Positions 11,129 through 24,840 of a stretch of DNA of 64,000 bases are shown here, piece after piece. Under the pieces are notes generated by a model. That model did no database searches, had not been told where the DNA came from, and saw only the letters and a program-made list of their open reading frames with translations. The position numbers and the translations under genes are program-made. Source of the stretch: Beaufortia kweichowensis (Eukaryota; Chordata; Actinopteri; Cypriniformes; Gastromyzontidae); NCBI GenBank assembly GCA_019155185.1, contig CM032804.1:6358492-6422491 (forward strand), written 5' to 3'. How positions within the stretch are numbered: the stretch's first letter is position 1; the number at the start of each line of letters is the position of its first letter.

Positions 11129-12460
11129 AAACATCTTGCTTCTCTCATAGAGAGGACCAGGCCAAACAACGTAAAAGGGTAAAGGATTAAGCTGCTGGGT
11201 GGCATGTAGTTGCTAACCACAATCCTCTGTACTCTGCTGTATTCTGGACAGTTTATGGGTAACTTTAAATGGAGGACAGAATAAGATATTCTTGGCTACT
11301 TTTTGAGATTGTAATGTGATAAAATCATGTGTCAGGAACCAGGATATTGTTTGGCAGGTACAGGTATATAACATCATATATAATCCCCCAAGGAATATGA
11401 AATGCATCCATCCACGAGCAAAGTGTTGATTTATAGCCCATACTAGGGTGAAAACACTGGTTTATCTTTTGTTTCCTGTCATCATTTTTATTCTTTGTCT
11501 GATGTGTTGCAGAGGCTCACTGGCTGAAGCCATAAGTTAAAATATTTGTTGAGGGCCTCAAGCGTGGATGGATATGGTTAATATTTGATTTAGAGGGCAG
11601 TCTTATTTTTGGGGACTTGTTTTTCTGTGTTTGTGAAAGTTGCTGAGTTTTTAACTTAACTCATTGTATAAATATGCAAAGATACACTTGGCCTGGTTCT
11701 TACTTAACCGGGCTCTGATAAATTGATGATTGGTGTACTAGAAAATTACCATAAAATTTGGTCATTTTCAGCTCTTACCAATTATCATAAAGTTGTATCA
11801 TACTCTTACCAAAGGGTATTATAAAACATGAACAAGAGGATTTACAATTAAAAGCCATACTCAGCACTTGACTGTGTTAATCTAATTTTGCTGGTTGGTT
11901 GTAATTTAATAAATATGAAATGGTGAATAAAATGTAGACATCTGACATGTTGATGTCACAAGGTTTTATAAAGCTGTTGGAACTACATACCAGGTTACAC
12001 TTTGGATTTTGAGGGTTCCTTGTTATTGAAATTGTGAGATCTTGCACTGAAAAAAATGTACATTTGAGATGCTGTTTTTGCATCTTGTAACAACTGTATG
12101 ATTGTAGTATTCTGCAATAATTTTATTTTCTATTTGGTTTTAAATTATTTTCTATTTTTTTTGTTTTGTTATTTCTGTAAAATTAGTTTAATGTAAATAG
12201 TTATCGTAGTAAAACTGTAAAATAAAGGTTTGTAACACTCATTAAAAAGCTAATAAAATGGAATAATGAAATTATAAATTGAAAATATGTAAACGTGACC
12301 AGGGCTTGGTACTACAAGATCAAGAGTTTCTTCGGAAAGGTGAGGGACAAAAGAATGTTGAAAAACTTTTGGTGACATTAGTTGTACAGTAAATGGCAGC
12401 AATGAAGCTTTTTTAAATTCTTTGATGCATCAACAAATAAACCTTTGACTTGTAATTGTA
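11129..12460 (+). other. gpatch8: gpatch8 3' untranslated region
   Basis: AT-rich sequence without coding potential after the gpatch8 stop. AATAAA hexamers lie at 12221, 12252 and 12436. The last is followed by a T/GT-rich stretch typical of a cleavage site, so alternative 3' ends are likely. Confidence 0.7.
12436..12441 (+). terminator. gpatch8: Polyadenylation signal AATAAA, likely distal gpatch8 end
   Basis: Canonical AATAAA followed within 30 nt by a GT-rich element (tgtatggttgtgattc). Earlier AATAAA copies at 12221 and 12252 could serve shorter transcripts. Confidence 0.6.
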
Positions 12461-13650
12461 TGGTTGTGATTCTTTTGATGTTTGCTTATTTACATGAAAG
12501 TGCACATGTACAGTACTTGTAATCAGTAATTTAATTCATATTAATGATGTCTTAAAGCTTGACATACCTAGGTATAAAGGAGTGCACATCAAGCCACTCT
12601 TATATAGTTTCTAATCAAATGTTATTGGTTCGTAAATTTTGGATACTTTACATTTCTGTGAACCACCACAACCTGCCTCATACTTGTTGGGGTGTATCTC
12701 CAGAAAGACTAAAATGAGTTGCTAGGTCAGCTTGACAAATGACAAGAAGTAAATGGGACAAACTGATATAACCTATTTCTGCATTTATCACCACATTCAC
12801 TAGATGGCATTGTTGGAGAATATGTCAGTAAATGCTGTAGACTTGCTTCAGTTCAATTTATAAAATGTGACAAATTTCAACATTTTTAACAAGATGTTTT
12901 AAAAGAATAAATGATTAGTGTTGGGTATCAAGAAATTGTGATCACCTTTTTTTGTGATTTTACATAAAATCATTCTAAATAATGTAAAGAACATTCTGTA
13001 GAAATATGACCCTGATATCGATAAGTAGAACTAAACGTTGGTGCTCATCATCTCAGAATTAGATTTTTAGACTTAAGCTTTGTTTTCACAGACAGAGTCA
13101 CAATTATGTGTTTGCCTGCTTGTTCCAGATACTTTATTATGAACTTAACATTTTTCTCTCTTGATTGGCTAACTCCCGTCAACAGCACGTGCAGTACACA
13201 CTTGATGCCCTGAACCCAAAATTGAGTTTGGCATTGAAAGTGGCAAACACAGAAATGAGTGATAACTGTGTTAGAAGGTCACAACTGAGGCTTATGCTGC
13301 TGGTTATGAGCATATGTCAATGTGCACAAACAGATCCTCAAGATCAAGCAGCAGCTGTTTAATAACATCTCTCATTTCCTGCTTGCAATGGGCTGTGACT
13401 CCTGCTGAGAGCTTTGTGAAGTTTATGAAACAAGTGTGCAGATTTGCATTTTAGGGCAAGGTATACTGTATGCATCCATGTGTGCGTGACACACATTTAT
13501 TGCACAGAAATCCCTAAGTATGTATATACAGCCTGGTAAAACATCAAAAGCATTATAAACAATCTAGCTGATAGAAACCAAGCATTGAATAATGAAAGAC
13601 TGACGATTTGATGTCCAGAAGGTGGTGTTAGGGAGCCAGAATAGGACCAA
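12461..13650. other. Non-coding gap between convergent gpatch8 and gosr2
   Basis: No coding signal seen. It is AT-rich, with a CTCF-like CACTAGATGGCA at about 12798-12809. The 3' UTRs of the two convergent genes flank it. Confidence 0.5.
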
Positions 13651-13673
13651 TTTTCTAATCCTTTCAGCTAACA

Positions 13674-13679
13674 TTTATT
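13674..13679 (-). terminator. gosr2: Candidate gosr2 polyadenylation signal
   Basis: TTTATT on the plus strand (AATAAA on minus), about 365 nt past the gosr2 stop. Another copy lies at 13496-13501. Which one is used cannot be told from sequence alone. Confidence 0.45.
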
Positions 13680-14043
13680 CTCCATGTTTTATATCATCTA
13701 ATACCTTTGACATTACATTAACAGTAAAGGAAGAAATTTAGTTATGAATTTGGTTGCAGAAAGTCTGCTTTCTTTAGTTCAGTCAATATACTAAGGTGCA
13801 GTAATATCATTGTACTGATTCAAACATGTCATTCGAGAGGAGAAAAACTAGATCTACCTCACTTATTTAGCAGCCATCCTGCAAAGAGGCAGTGATGTCA
13901 AAGATGACATTTTTAAACAAGTGAGGTATATTAGAAATTAATTAAATATTAATAACTGATTTCTCAAAGAAAGTCCTTCAGAGTTGGAATGAGTCGCCGA
14001 TGAGTTCATGGAGGCAGTTAGGGTCGGCTGAAAGTGGGACAGT

Positions 14044-14205
14044 TCAGCTAAGATATTTAACCACCAGAAACATGACCAAACAAGTAGCCAGCATTCCAGC
14101 CATCATGATGAATTTGTCCTGCGTCGCTCGTTTCTCAATCAAACGCATGACTGTGTTAGACAAACCCAACATGTTTGCAACATCCAGCATCTTTTTATGG
14201 GTACC
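14044..14205 (-). CDS. gosr2: gosr2 coding exon 6 (SNARE end and membrane anchor)
   Basis: 54 codons including TGA (14046-14044) after acceptor ctttctttag. It encodes GTHKKMLDVANMLGLSNTVM, RLIEKRATQDKF and a hydrophobic tail MMAGMLATCLVMFLVVKYLS. Confidence 0.96.
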   Translation of the reverse strand, partial: GTHKKMLDVANMLGLSNTVMRLIEKRATQDKFIMMAGMLATCLVMFLVVKYLS

Positions 14206-17200
14206 CTAAAAGAAAGAAAGTACAAGATGTTACAAAGAATCTCAGAGGTCATCTCAGATGTCCTAGTAGAGCCATCTGATAAGAATCAACCATCTTCTAC
14301 TTTTTGTAAGAAAGAAACCGTCACAGAGTTCAAAAACAAAATTATAGTCTGTCTTGTTTTAAAATGTACTAATGTTCTGTGTATATTGTCTAATCGGCCA
14401 CTTTGCTCTTTAGGTGTCTGTATCGCATCTGCCACTGGTTGAAATGGTTAGATACACTCAAATGGGATCATAAATCTGTTCTTATCTCATCCACACCTTG
14501 AGCGTGCTTCTCTGGTCTCTCAGGCCGTTCAGGATGCTGGACCCTGAGCCCAGCAGGTCATCCATTCCTCTATGAGCACTGTGTAGACTGGTATTAAACT
14601 GCAGGGTCTCATCAATGGGTATAGAAGTGTCAGGGTTCTACATAAAACACATGCAAAGCACACAACACTGTCAAAACATTGCCTTTTTAACAAAGATGTG
14701 CTTAAGTGAAAACAGCTATTGTCATAATGTGTGATGAACAGACTGACGTTTGTTGTGAAACTTCGGCTCAAGAGCTCTTCTCTCTCTCTATCCTGTGCCT
14801 CGTGTGCGTAACGTTTGTGCTGGAAGTTTCTCAGGGCTGTCCGAAGATGCTGTACGTCATACTTCAACTGATCAACACGGCTAGAAAAATTTAAACAAGA
14901 GGATGAGAGTGTCTTCCTGACCACAGAATCAAAATTCTACTTTAAATCAAACAGAAACATGCTTCATTTTCATTAGTGATGGCTGGTGGCTGATGATGGA
15001 TTTAACACTAGGATTGTCTGAAATGTTGTGTTTTGTTTGTGTGTTTGAAAGTTTGAGGTCACCCACACTGGTTCTGGTGCAGGCATTCTTTATGACGTGT
15101 CTATTGTTTATGGTACGTGATGTCTTGTGAGTGTCTCAGGTGTGTTGGCCTCGGGTCTGTTTGTAGTCTGTCTTTGCCACCCAGGGCAGGAATGTTGGTA
15201 ATGACGTGACCACAGCTGGAATGTACTAAAGCGTTCACCGTCACAGGCCGCACATACAGCATAAGCTCTCATTTTATATCGCATTATTTCATGTTGGCTA
15301 CAACTCCAGACAACCCACTCTGGATTGAGACAATGATCAGAGGATAGCTTTTTTGCATACTTCAGAAAGCCCATGAATCCTTTTAGTAGCATGCTGCAAC
15401 AGTTGTCATAAATCTAGTTGTTTATGCACTTACAGTTTGGCATTTTGGCGGCGATTTAGTGGCTCTTTGCTGGCTAGAATCTCCAGACGCTCCAACAGGT
15501 TGAAAATCTGATCAATTCTGGCTTGTAGTTCATTCTCAAATACTGCAAGAAGAGATCAACATCAGCAAGCACACAAGTCAGAATTGTTTGTTACATACAG
15601 TGGGATCCAAAAGCTACTTTTATTCATTTAAATAACTAAGAAAAAACACAGTAAAGTAAATGCAAGTTAAAGCAAACACACACACACACACACACACTAT
15701 GTATTTTTAACAGACAGAGTCAGAATTAAGCATTGACACACTGATCGAGAATGAGTGTCGTTTCCTTCGAAAGACACAGACTGGTGGGAAAACTTTTATC
15801 AGACGTTATCTAGACTCATGCACATGCATTCTGTCCTGTCCCCCACCCATTGAGAGAATACATTCTCACACTCTCTCTCACATGCATGCACACACAATCT
15901 TGCGCAACATTACGCATCCTTCCCGCCTATGACATCGCACATGATGTCATCAATATGAGTTGGCGACTGCCTGGCGAAGACTGTTATCTGTCCAGAGCTC
16001 CAGACTCGCCACAGAGCCACAACACCACCTCACACTCCTCTTCCTCCACCCTTCTTTCCAGCATCCACTCTCCATCCTGTGACAGCTTTCTACCCCCACC
16101 CCATCACTCCTCCCTGTCCTTCCTGCTGTGGCACCAGCCTGGCTCTCCACCTCCACAGAACAATCAGCTGACCGGTGGCACCGTGCTGACTCGGCCTGCC
16201 TATAACTACAGCTCTCAGCAGATCTGCTCGACCCGATTACACCTGGTATTAACATTTGTTTTGAGAGATCTGATCGCAAGTGGTTGGTGCTAAATATGGA
16301 GTCAGATTTAGTAAAAAAAGGTGCATGTAATAGAGTTTTAAACAGGTCCAAACATTTACAGTCTTAGTAGAAAGTCAAGCACTGTACTCATTAAAATAAT
16401 TATAAGCATTCTGTTTAAAATGCCAATTGGGGTGAGATTAAAATTATGAATATATTATATTATAAAGATTTCTAATTTAACTACTATTTGAGAGACAAAA
16501 TATATAAACATGTCAAGTGATTTTACAGCAGGTTTAGATCAGGCAACAATACCAGAACTGGACTTTTACTATTATTCTAACACTCTCAAAGAATCATATT
16601 CAGTTATTGAACCTGGACCAGATCTGTGACTGTCTACATGCTTAGTAGAAAGTATCATGTTTGATAAATGTTTCCCATCGTCTCAACAATGTGATTGAGG
16701 ATTGTCAGCCAAAACTGTGTTCATTCATGCTGTTATATACACACACATTGACTTACAGTGGACTGACTCTTTGTCTGTTGTCTCTAGTCGTCCCATTTGA
16801 GACTGAACCTCCTGGATTTGTCTGGGTGTGATGAAGACAATAGAGTGGGAGGAGAGAAAGGGTTAAAAACTTCCTCATAGAAGACATTCAAAACATGTTT
16901 CCGAGTGTCTTAAATTTACGCATATTAAATATGAGACCTTCAGTTTTTCGTATTTAAAGAACAGTCTAACATTACAGTGTCTGCCATATACAGACTGCAC
17001 CTAATAAAATGACAAAAACAAAGATTCATTTTTCACCATCTTTATTTTTTATATATTTTCATTATCATAAAACCGAAAGAAATTTGATGAAGCTATATTA
17101 CCATCAACATCCAGCTTTATTACTACCTTTAATATGGCACGTTTGTATTATTCTGTTGCATTATTACTGAGGTTGCGAAAAGACATTTAGCATTTTTTTG

Positions 17201-17301
17201 ACAGTTTCGTCGGCAGGTGAGATAGCTAACTGGTTTGTTTCCGTGGTTAATCAGAAGTATTAAATAACTCACTTGTTGGTCTGGTGATAAAGCGTCTCCA
17301 T
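14044..17301 (-). CDS. gosr2: Golgi SNAP receptor complex member 2 (membrin), complete, six exons
   Basis: Qb-SNARE that fuses vesicles at the ER-Golgi/cis-Golgi step with syntaxin 5, Bet1 and Sec22b/Ykt6. Coding exons on the minus strand are 17301-17273, 16821-16757, 15542-15434, 14880-14748, 14637-14497 and 14205-14044; all junctions are AG/GT and in frame. The sum is 639 nt, or 212 residues, exactly the length of human GOSR2. It starts METLYHQTNKQIQEV (human MDPLFQQTHKQVHEI). Next come the N-terminal helices, the invariant RVDQLKYDVQHL and NFQHKR blocks, SFTTN, the SNARE motif ending GLRDQRSTLKG, then ANMLGLSNTVMRLIEKRA and a C-terminal membrane anchor (about residues 190-210). It is tail-anchored with no signal peptide. 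One difference from human is GTHKKMLD for GTQKKILD. Same strand as wnt9b, as in tetrapods. Confidence 0.97.
14497..14637 (-). CDS. gosr2: gosr2 coding exon 5 (SNARE motif, first half)
   Basis: 47 codons in phase 0/0 between acceptor tgtag and donor gtgtgg. It encodes NPDTSIPIDETLQFNTSLHS and then the GMDDLLGSGSSILNGLRDQR part of the SNARE helix. Confidence 0.96.
14748..14880 (-). CDS. gosr2: gosr2 coding exon 4
   Basis: 133 nt between acceptor ttttctag and donor gtcagt. It encodes RVDQLKYDVQHLRTALRNFQ and continues to LLSRSFTTN, nearly identical to human membrin. Confidence 0.96.
15434..15542 (-). CDS. gosr2: gosr2 coding exon 3
   Basis: 109 nt between acceptor cttgcag and donor gtaagt. It encodes FENELQARIDQIFNLLERLE and then ILASKEPLNRRQNAK, the N-terminal helical region. 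Confidence 0.95.
15675..15698. repeat. CA microsatellite
   Basis: About 12 uninterrupted CA units in gosr2 intron 2. Confidence 0.95.
16757..16821 (-). CDS. gosr2: gosr2 coding exon 2
   Basis: 65 nt between acceptor cacccag and donor gtaagt. It encodes QIQEVQSQMGRLETTDKESV plus His, equal in layout to human [20 protein letters not shown]. Confidence 0.95.
17273..17301 (-). CDS. gosr2: gosr2 coding exon 1
   Basis: Start ATG at 17301-17299, coding METLYHQTN plus two bases of a lysine codon, then donor gtgagt. This start matches the family N-terminus. Confidence 0.93.
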
Positions 17302-17480
17302 CTTCAATGACGGTTAAAGACGCCACCAAAATGACGATAAAACCTCTGAAACAACAGCAACGCGATGTTTTCTTTCGTTATCGTATAGTTTCACATATCG
17401 CAGTCACAGAAACCCATACACGTCACCAGGAAAAAGGACATGTCTTCCGCCTTACTGAAAAACTGCACAAGAGGACAACA
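17302..17480 (-). promoter_or_regulatory. gosr2: Probable gosr2 promoter / 5' UTR
   Basis: Sequence just upstream of the gosr2 start, richer in CpG than its surroundings, with a CRE-like CACGTCACC near 17419-17427. The transcription start is inferred from position only. Confidence 0.4.
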
Positions 17481-17919
17481 CAGCGCCACCACAGGCTCGT
17501 ATGATGAACAGAAACTCGAACGACACACATCACCTACAGTAGGCAAAGGTTTGAAAACACTTACTCAGTGTTGTTTATATTTTTCCACACATTTACGAAT
17601 AGAAGTAAACTCAAAATAACACAGTAGTAACAATTGTGTTGTGACTAAAAGCATCCAAAATAAATGAACACTATGTTTTATTTTAGCATCTTCAAATGCA
17701 GTCACCCTTTGTCTAGGATTTATAAAATCATACTCTTGACATTTTATCTTCCAGATTCTTCCAAAGCCTTTTTAAAGGAGTTTCTATCTTTGCTGTAGAT
17801 AGAAAAAAAGTAGCCCAGTCAAAGATGGTTTGCTGGTCTTCTAGTCTATCTAGACTAGTCTGGATTGCAGGTTTTAAAGAGAAATTGGGTACTTGTAAGT
17901 AGTCAAGCTTAAAAAAAAC

Positions 17920-18015
17920 AGCTGGAGACCCGCTTGGCTAAACGGTAAGACCAGCCACATCCGTTTAAACCAGCGAAAACAGTAAATCTGCTTGGCTGAA
18001 GCTGTTTTTTCAGCA
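17920..18015. repeat. CAGCTGG-type repeat fragment
   Basis: AACAGCTGGAGACC, then GTAAGACCAGCCACA, AAACCAGCG and GGCTGAAGCTGTTTT: the alternating ACCAGC / GCTGG words of a fish short-hairpin repeat family. Degenerate. Confidence 0.4.
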
Positions 18016-21000
18016 TGGGAATCAAAGCTATTGACAGGAAAACCATCTTGAGACACTGACTGTTCCAGTAAGGTCCATTGTGTAATACTCTAAGGTCCTT
18101 AAATGTCGTCCTAGCCCCATGAGTATATGCAACGGCACTGACTGGAAATAAAGTTAATGCCTGTAAGGCAGATGTAAATGTTTGTATAGTGTGTAGCAAT
18201 TAGTAACCAGCTTTAGTCTTGAACAATCTGAATTAAAGCTGTTTTGCCATAGGACCTTAACATTCAGCATTACCACAAAAATCTGCTTCATAAAATCCTT
18301 TAATTGACAGCTACTAATGTAAACCTCAATCCACCGTGAAACATGAATCACACAGCAATTGTAGTTTTATGAAAGCCAAATACCATCACTCTTTAGAATG
18401 ATAACAGCTCGAGCCTGAGGGAAGGTGTGTCGACTTTTATCAGTTGATGGAGCGTCAGTGACAGGAAGAAAATAATGGCAAAACTTCTCGGGGCTACATT
18501 TTGTCAACTTATTTCTTTCGTCCCAGCATCTAATTATGTTGGCTTCCGCAGCGCTGTATCAGAACGCAACAGTCAGATCTGGTGCCTCCTGTGCCTAGAG
18601 ACACAGACACTAAAATAATGATATCAAACTTTCCACAAGAGAGACAGACAGATGAGATGGTTGTTTGCTAACCTGTTTAAAACAGTTTAAAGCTATTGAG
18701 TGAATGAAATTGACATTGATTTCGCTACATTGGGGTTTTTTGCCCTGTGGTTAAACATCAACACTCAAGAATGTCATCACTGAATTATCCAGAGACAGGT
18801 TTATGTGTAGGTGTGAGCATCACAAGACAAGCTCAACATAAGAAACAGCCCGCTGGCATGGGGCCATTTTCAGAGACTTTCAGGCCAGTTGATGGGTTTT
18901 TCACATCGGGCTATTGATGCACTGTCATCACAACTTATATTCATGATGTCTCACAAATGTAAACACTCAGTTTTCTCTTCTGCATTTAACATTGACAAAC
19001 ATACAAGTTTGTGAACATAAAATTATTTTGCTGCATCTTAGGGCTCAAAACAATGCTCTTGATGACTCCATTCCAGCCAGTTTGCTTCATTTCCTGTCTC
19101 TTAAATTACCTATTATGCAGATTTTTGAAGGCAGCATAGATGTATCACTTACAGCCTTTGATATCCCACAATCCTTTGCATGTGTTCATGGGAAAGGTGA
19201 TCAGACAGTCGAACAGAGTAAAGCTCATAAAATTAAAATAGCATCTGTGAAAGTGGTCAAAACCCAAAATTCACCAACTTTAATTGCATTTCTACTATGA
19301 AATTAATATTTTAGTTTTTAAATATTCTATTGTTTATCACCAACCAAAGGTGCCTTTGTGAACAAACACCGCCGTGATGTCATTGCCTGATAGGGCAGAG
19401 ATGCACCATGCCCAAGCTTTATAGAGTAATGTTAGCCTAACATATGTTAACAAGGCATTTAATGCAAGGTGACCACAATAATCCTCAAATATTAGCCGAT
19501 TAAAATACATAAATGATGTAACTATGCCATACACGTGTTAATGTGTTAAGTATTGTGAATTAATACAACTGCTAGGCCGACCAGACTTTCATAAAAAATG
19601 GCTACTGTTGAACACTGCTATATGTATATTAAGGAAAACGTGTAAAAAGGGTTTCAGGACCTGTTCAAAACAAAGTAGATCTCAGTCGTTTTTTTCCATG
19701 GTCAGATATGTGTATAATTATGGGTTTATGTCTATGTTCTTTGTGCGTGTGTGTTTGTATGTGTTACTTAAAATCAGGACAGCTACCTGTTTTGACTGGT
19801 GTTGATGTTTACCCCCCCAACCCATTAGTGTGTTGGGTGAGACAGGCAGGTCTGAATGTTGGCCGAATGAAGCTGCTGGTGGTTGATGTCTCTTCGGGCT
19901 ACGTTTCAAAAACAGTGGCCCTTTCTAAACCCTCCATCCAGCTCGCCCCCAGCACTATTTCTCTTCATGCTCCTTCTTGCCCTTCGCACACCCTCCTGAC
20001 TGCACACTCCATCCTTACTGTCATAACATCTCCTGAGGGCACGAGGATATTCAGAGAACGGGAGGGAGACTTTCATAGGAATAGGCAGACAGGAGCCATG
20101 ATAAATGAAGATTGAGGAAAACATTGGAGAAGGGGCTGGATATTCTGGGAAGAGGAAGTAGATAGAAGGGAATTAGTCTGGCCGATGTTTGCTTTCAATT
20201 ATTTATTCTGAGGTTACATATGTCAAAGTTGTCTAACCTCCAGCGACAGAGCATCATTCAGTCTTCTCCCATCACACACACAAGCACAGACTCACACACC
20301 TGAGGCGTCAAGGTGTGCTGATGATTTGCAGACTGACCCTGATGACCTGATGTTTTTCCTAAAAAATGCACATAAAATACAGTAAAATAAACAGTGTTCA
20401 TGAATATTTTATTATGTTTCAAAAATTGACTAGGGCATGGGTCACTAATGTCAGCACAGACAACTGATATGTCATCAAAACACAAAATGTAACTGTAGTT
20501 AAAACATAAAATAAATTATGCTCAAAGAGGAAATATTATAGCTTGCAAAAATTTTAATTTTGATACTTTTATAAATGCAGTTTCATGGTAAATACATTAC
20601 ATGTATTTATAGTTTGGTCGATTTCTACTTTGTGTCTCCGTCTACATGCAACACCTTAGCAACAATACTGTTGTTTTAGACAAGATGTACACAACACAAT
20701 AATGGTGTTCTTTTGACTTGTTTCATGTATAAAGAGAAAATAATATGTTATTAAGCCACTTAAGTTTAATGTCTGGTGGAAAGAGCTTCAGCCGGTGTGA
20801 GATTTGTTTTATCTTGACAGCGGGTAAAGGTGGCAATCTATGATGTCGTAATGAAGATGATTTTGAATAGCGCTGAAATTGCTCCAGGGACAAAAATCTT
20901 TGAATGCCAGATGCCTTTTTTCTTTATCTCATACATTTGTTTCTTTCTCAGACTCATCAAACGTTTGTTATTTTCAGGAGAACAATGAAGAATTTCATCA

Positions 21001-22942
21001 TCTAAGAGTTCGTTGAGAAAGAGAGAAAATGAAGGTTAGACAGACAACTGTAAACATCTTATTTCCCTGACGTCTGCATCCCTGAGGGCCTATACATTGC
21101 ACCACATCGCTCTCACACTTGAGAGTTTTGAGCTTGAGGAACTGAAGATCTTGAGCTTGAAGCTGCAGCTGCAGGTAATGCATGCTTTCACACACAAACA
21201 CAGCCCTGTGGCCATACCACCTGTGAGACACCATCACTTTCTCCTCACCAGCATCTTCACAATACGAACATGCCCCCATCTTCCTCTGTTTCCATCTTAC
21301 AGTTTGGTATCATAAACAGTAACAATGATTGTAGGTGTTCCTCATACATTCTTGCCACTTTGCAGTGTTTGAAAGTTGAAATATATACTGAATATGTGAA
21401 TATTTACTGGCCTGGCTGAAGTAAACCACAAGCAAGGCTTTCTATCAGTGGATACCACAATCACTTCCTAATAACCAAATAATAAAGAAATATATCTAAA
21501 TTACACATTTTTGTACATTTCCAATATTGATGTTGCTTTCACCTTTGCGGGGGTAGGAAAAACATGGAGACGACATTTCTTTCTCCCTTTTGATTATGTG
21601 TGAAATATGTCATTTCATTTAGATTTATGATATGATTTTCATTAGAAAGAGATAGAGAGATTTTGCCCTTTTGTTATCTCTTTTGTTAGAGAAAATGTAT
21701 TGAACTAAAAACTGTAAAGTCAACACACATATCAGAAATATTTTATGTTCTTGTATGTCCAGTTAGTAAGTTACTGTTACAAACTGACTGTCCATAAAGA
21801 GAGTGCAGATGGGTGCATTACAGATAGGCCTGAGTAAGAAAGAGCATTCAAAGAACTGGTGAACACATGAGTTGTGTATGTCCATGAGAGAGAGAGAGAA
21901 TGTTGATGTGAAGAAAGAGAGAGGAGTGAAGGCTCCTGCTTCTTCTATCTGCTGTTATCTTCAGTACAGTTGTTGATCAGTCTGGGAAACTCTTGTTCTC
22001 ACTGCTAATGGAGGTCAGATCCAAGACTGGACCCATCACATAGTTTGTACATGTGTGAGTGTGTACGACTTCTTTATTGTGTGGTTTTCACTGAATGGGA
22101 TTTTTGTGTTGCTCTGTTCTATCTATAAACAGTTATGCATTATATTTTAATATTACTTAAGGGGTAATTTTGTGGAATTAATATTACCCTGGATGGCTTT
22201 GGATTTTAACCCTACAAGTGTGTCTGTATGCCAAGGCTCATGGGAAATCCTCCCCTACTATTTTCCCAGCTCTCAAAGACTTGGTCAGGGCAGAAACACT
22301 GGTCTGTGTCTCCACATGAATAGATACGTGAAACTCAAACACAGGTCTCGTTCCACAGAAACTTTTGCCTGGCATTTGCAAGTTCATTCGTATGTTTTGA
22401 TACAGTCTGCTAACGCTCCAGTGATGGTTAGAGTTAGGGGTGCAGCCTCATTATTGCTTTTTTATAAATAACGGTCGTTATTTTTTGTATGATTCATTTA
22501 GTACAAAATGAATCAGCCACATCGTAAAATAGTTATGAATGTAAGATCAGACTGGAATAGCAGATTAGATTTATAGCCATTTTCAGGAATACATTTATGT
22601 GAGCAATTGTACATGAAATGTTCATACTTAATCAGATAGAAAACTAAGGTGACTGAGTGTAAATGTTAAGAACTAATTCACTTACTGTAATTGGATTCTC
22701 TGTAGCTTGCATGTAACTAAATCTGTAACTGTAAGCACAGTCTGATACCACAAGTATACCAAAGATTAATAGATAATTATAGACCGTTAGACAAATGATT
22801 GAATAAAGAGTGCAAACAGTTGGAAGGATAGAAGGATGGAGATATGGAGATATGCAGTTAGGTTGTCATAGCTCCAGGCAATGTGGCTTTGTGATGTGGG
22901 TTGAGCCGTAACATTACTCATTTCACATTCCATGCCATCCTC

Positions 22943-23044
<102 letters not shown>

Positions 23045-23235
23045 TTTTACAGTTTACAGACATGACCATTTTATTACTTTTCTTTTAATCTTTCAAAACA
23101 AATCTCTCTCGTCCCTCAATATTTCATATGCTACACAGTGACCCATAAAGTAGAAAATTCATAGAAATGTGTTCTTGCTCAAGGGGTCTAACCATCAGTA
23201 TGTTCCAATAAGTAACACATTAACCAGTAATCTAT

Positions 23236-23280
23236 GTAAAACTATGTAAGCCATTATGGATAAAGGACATTTTCTAAGCA
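23236..23280 (+). repeat. SINE-type tail, degenerate
   Basis: TGTAAGCCATTATGGATAAA followed by a diverged form of the tail. Confidence 0.4.
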
Positions 23281-24589
23281 ATGGAAAATAATATTTATAA
23301 AAATGTCCGCCATACATGACCTATTTACTTACAGTAAATGCTCCACATCCCTCAAAGAGAGATTCGCCCTCTTGTATACACCATGCAATGTTTCATCTTG
23401 TCATGAGCTGCAAATGTGATTTAATTTACTTCTAATTTATCAAAGCGCTATCTGGTATTTTTTATGCAATGTGTATCTGTTTTCTATCCAGACTGAAGAT
23501 GGTAGATAAAATGTTCTGTCCCCAGAGGGTAACAGACCTACCTGCTTGACCTCACTGGGCAAACAAAACAGTGTTACATCAACACACATTCAGTTTCTTT
23601 AAAACACACACAAATGCTGTATATACGCAAAATAAATAGCAACGGAAAGACAAGCACACTTGAATATGCATGTTGTACAAAAGCAACAAAATAGAAATTT
23701 GTAAGATGCACATTCATCAAAATCACAATCATTGAGGAACGCACACACTTTGTTGCAGACCTCTCTCTAGGGGATGTGTGCGTGAGAGGAGAGCTATGGA
23801 CGCTGGGCTTTGGGGAAATGAAAGCTTTGGGATTCAATATTAAACTAGTGCTGTATCATCCCTCCCGGACCTCCTGCGGCTCTCCATACCAACACATCGA
23901 TCTGCAGTTCTCTCACTTCTGCGTGAGACAAACGTCAAACAGTAACTTTTTTACACACTTCAGGCATTTCTCTCTCAGACATTTTTCATTTCTTCATCCA
24001 TATGCTCACTCACTCACTTTTCTTTCTGTATAAACTCTACAGGCCTACCTTTCTCTCCTTGACATGCCCCAAGGGACAGAAATTCCTTTGTCAATGTATG
24101 CATGTGTAGTCTTCAAGGTTTAAGTTAACTGTTGTTAGACCGTTGGTTTCATACCAGATCAGCTTTTACTCACAAAGCCTCCGCTTGACACTCCTGTTGT
24201 CTTGAAAACATGAAATCGTTGGCTCGCTTTACCTCCTAATTCTCTCTGTGTCTTTAATAAAGGAAAGTACCGATAAACAGTCATTAAGGGAGGCCTGGGT
24301 TAAAGATCTGGCCAAACAGTGAAAAGAAGGATCTGTTTGATAGAGCAGAACCATTATGATCATTATGTCTTAAAAGAGAATGAGAGAGTCTTTTTATAGA
24401 GCTATTATGTCTACACACATCAAACACAGGAATACACACATATTTTAATGTTTAGACAATAAAGCGCTGTGTATGTGTGATGAGTTGACCTGTGTATGAT
24501 GAGTCTCTTATGGGGCTCTGTGCTTCTGTATGCAAACATGTATCTTTTGATCATTAAGTTATTATAGAGAACAAGAAAGTGTTCATCCA

Positions 24590-24840
24590 AGGCCATAGGT
24601 CTACACTCTGTTTTGACCATTCATCCACACTGAGATGTGCATTTTGGTCAACAAAAATGAAGCTTTTTAAAGACGTTCTCCATGTGGACAACGTTGTACT
24701 GCTGCTGTTTTGGCTAAATAATGTCAGTAAACAAAAGTACATAAAGTCGAAAATGCCGTAAATGACGCTTTTTTGATGTTTCAGTGTGATGATGTGGACA
24801 AAGAGCATTTTTAAATAAATCTGGATTAGTGTAGATGTAA
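24590..24840. repeat. Degenerate non-autonomous DNA-transposon remnant
   Basis: Ends resemble each other in inverted form: TCATCCACACTGAGATGTGC on the left and CTGGATTAGTGTAGATGTAA on the right. ATGTGGACAA occurs twice inside. It resembles a common fish repeat type with CACACTGA / TAGTGTGGATG ends. Assignment is from memory. Confidence 0.4.

Noticed and set aside
15850..16293. 147-codon plus frame inside gosr2 intron 2
   Set aside because: Serine/threonine-rich chance frame, no recognisable domain, and antisense to a well-defined intron.
19708..20115. 135-codon plus frame in the gosr2-wnt9b gap
   Set aside because: No family features, and an antisense frame is equally open. It is likely chance.
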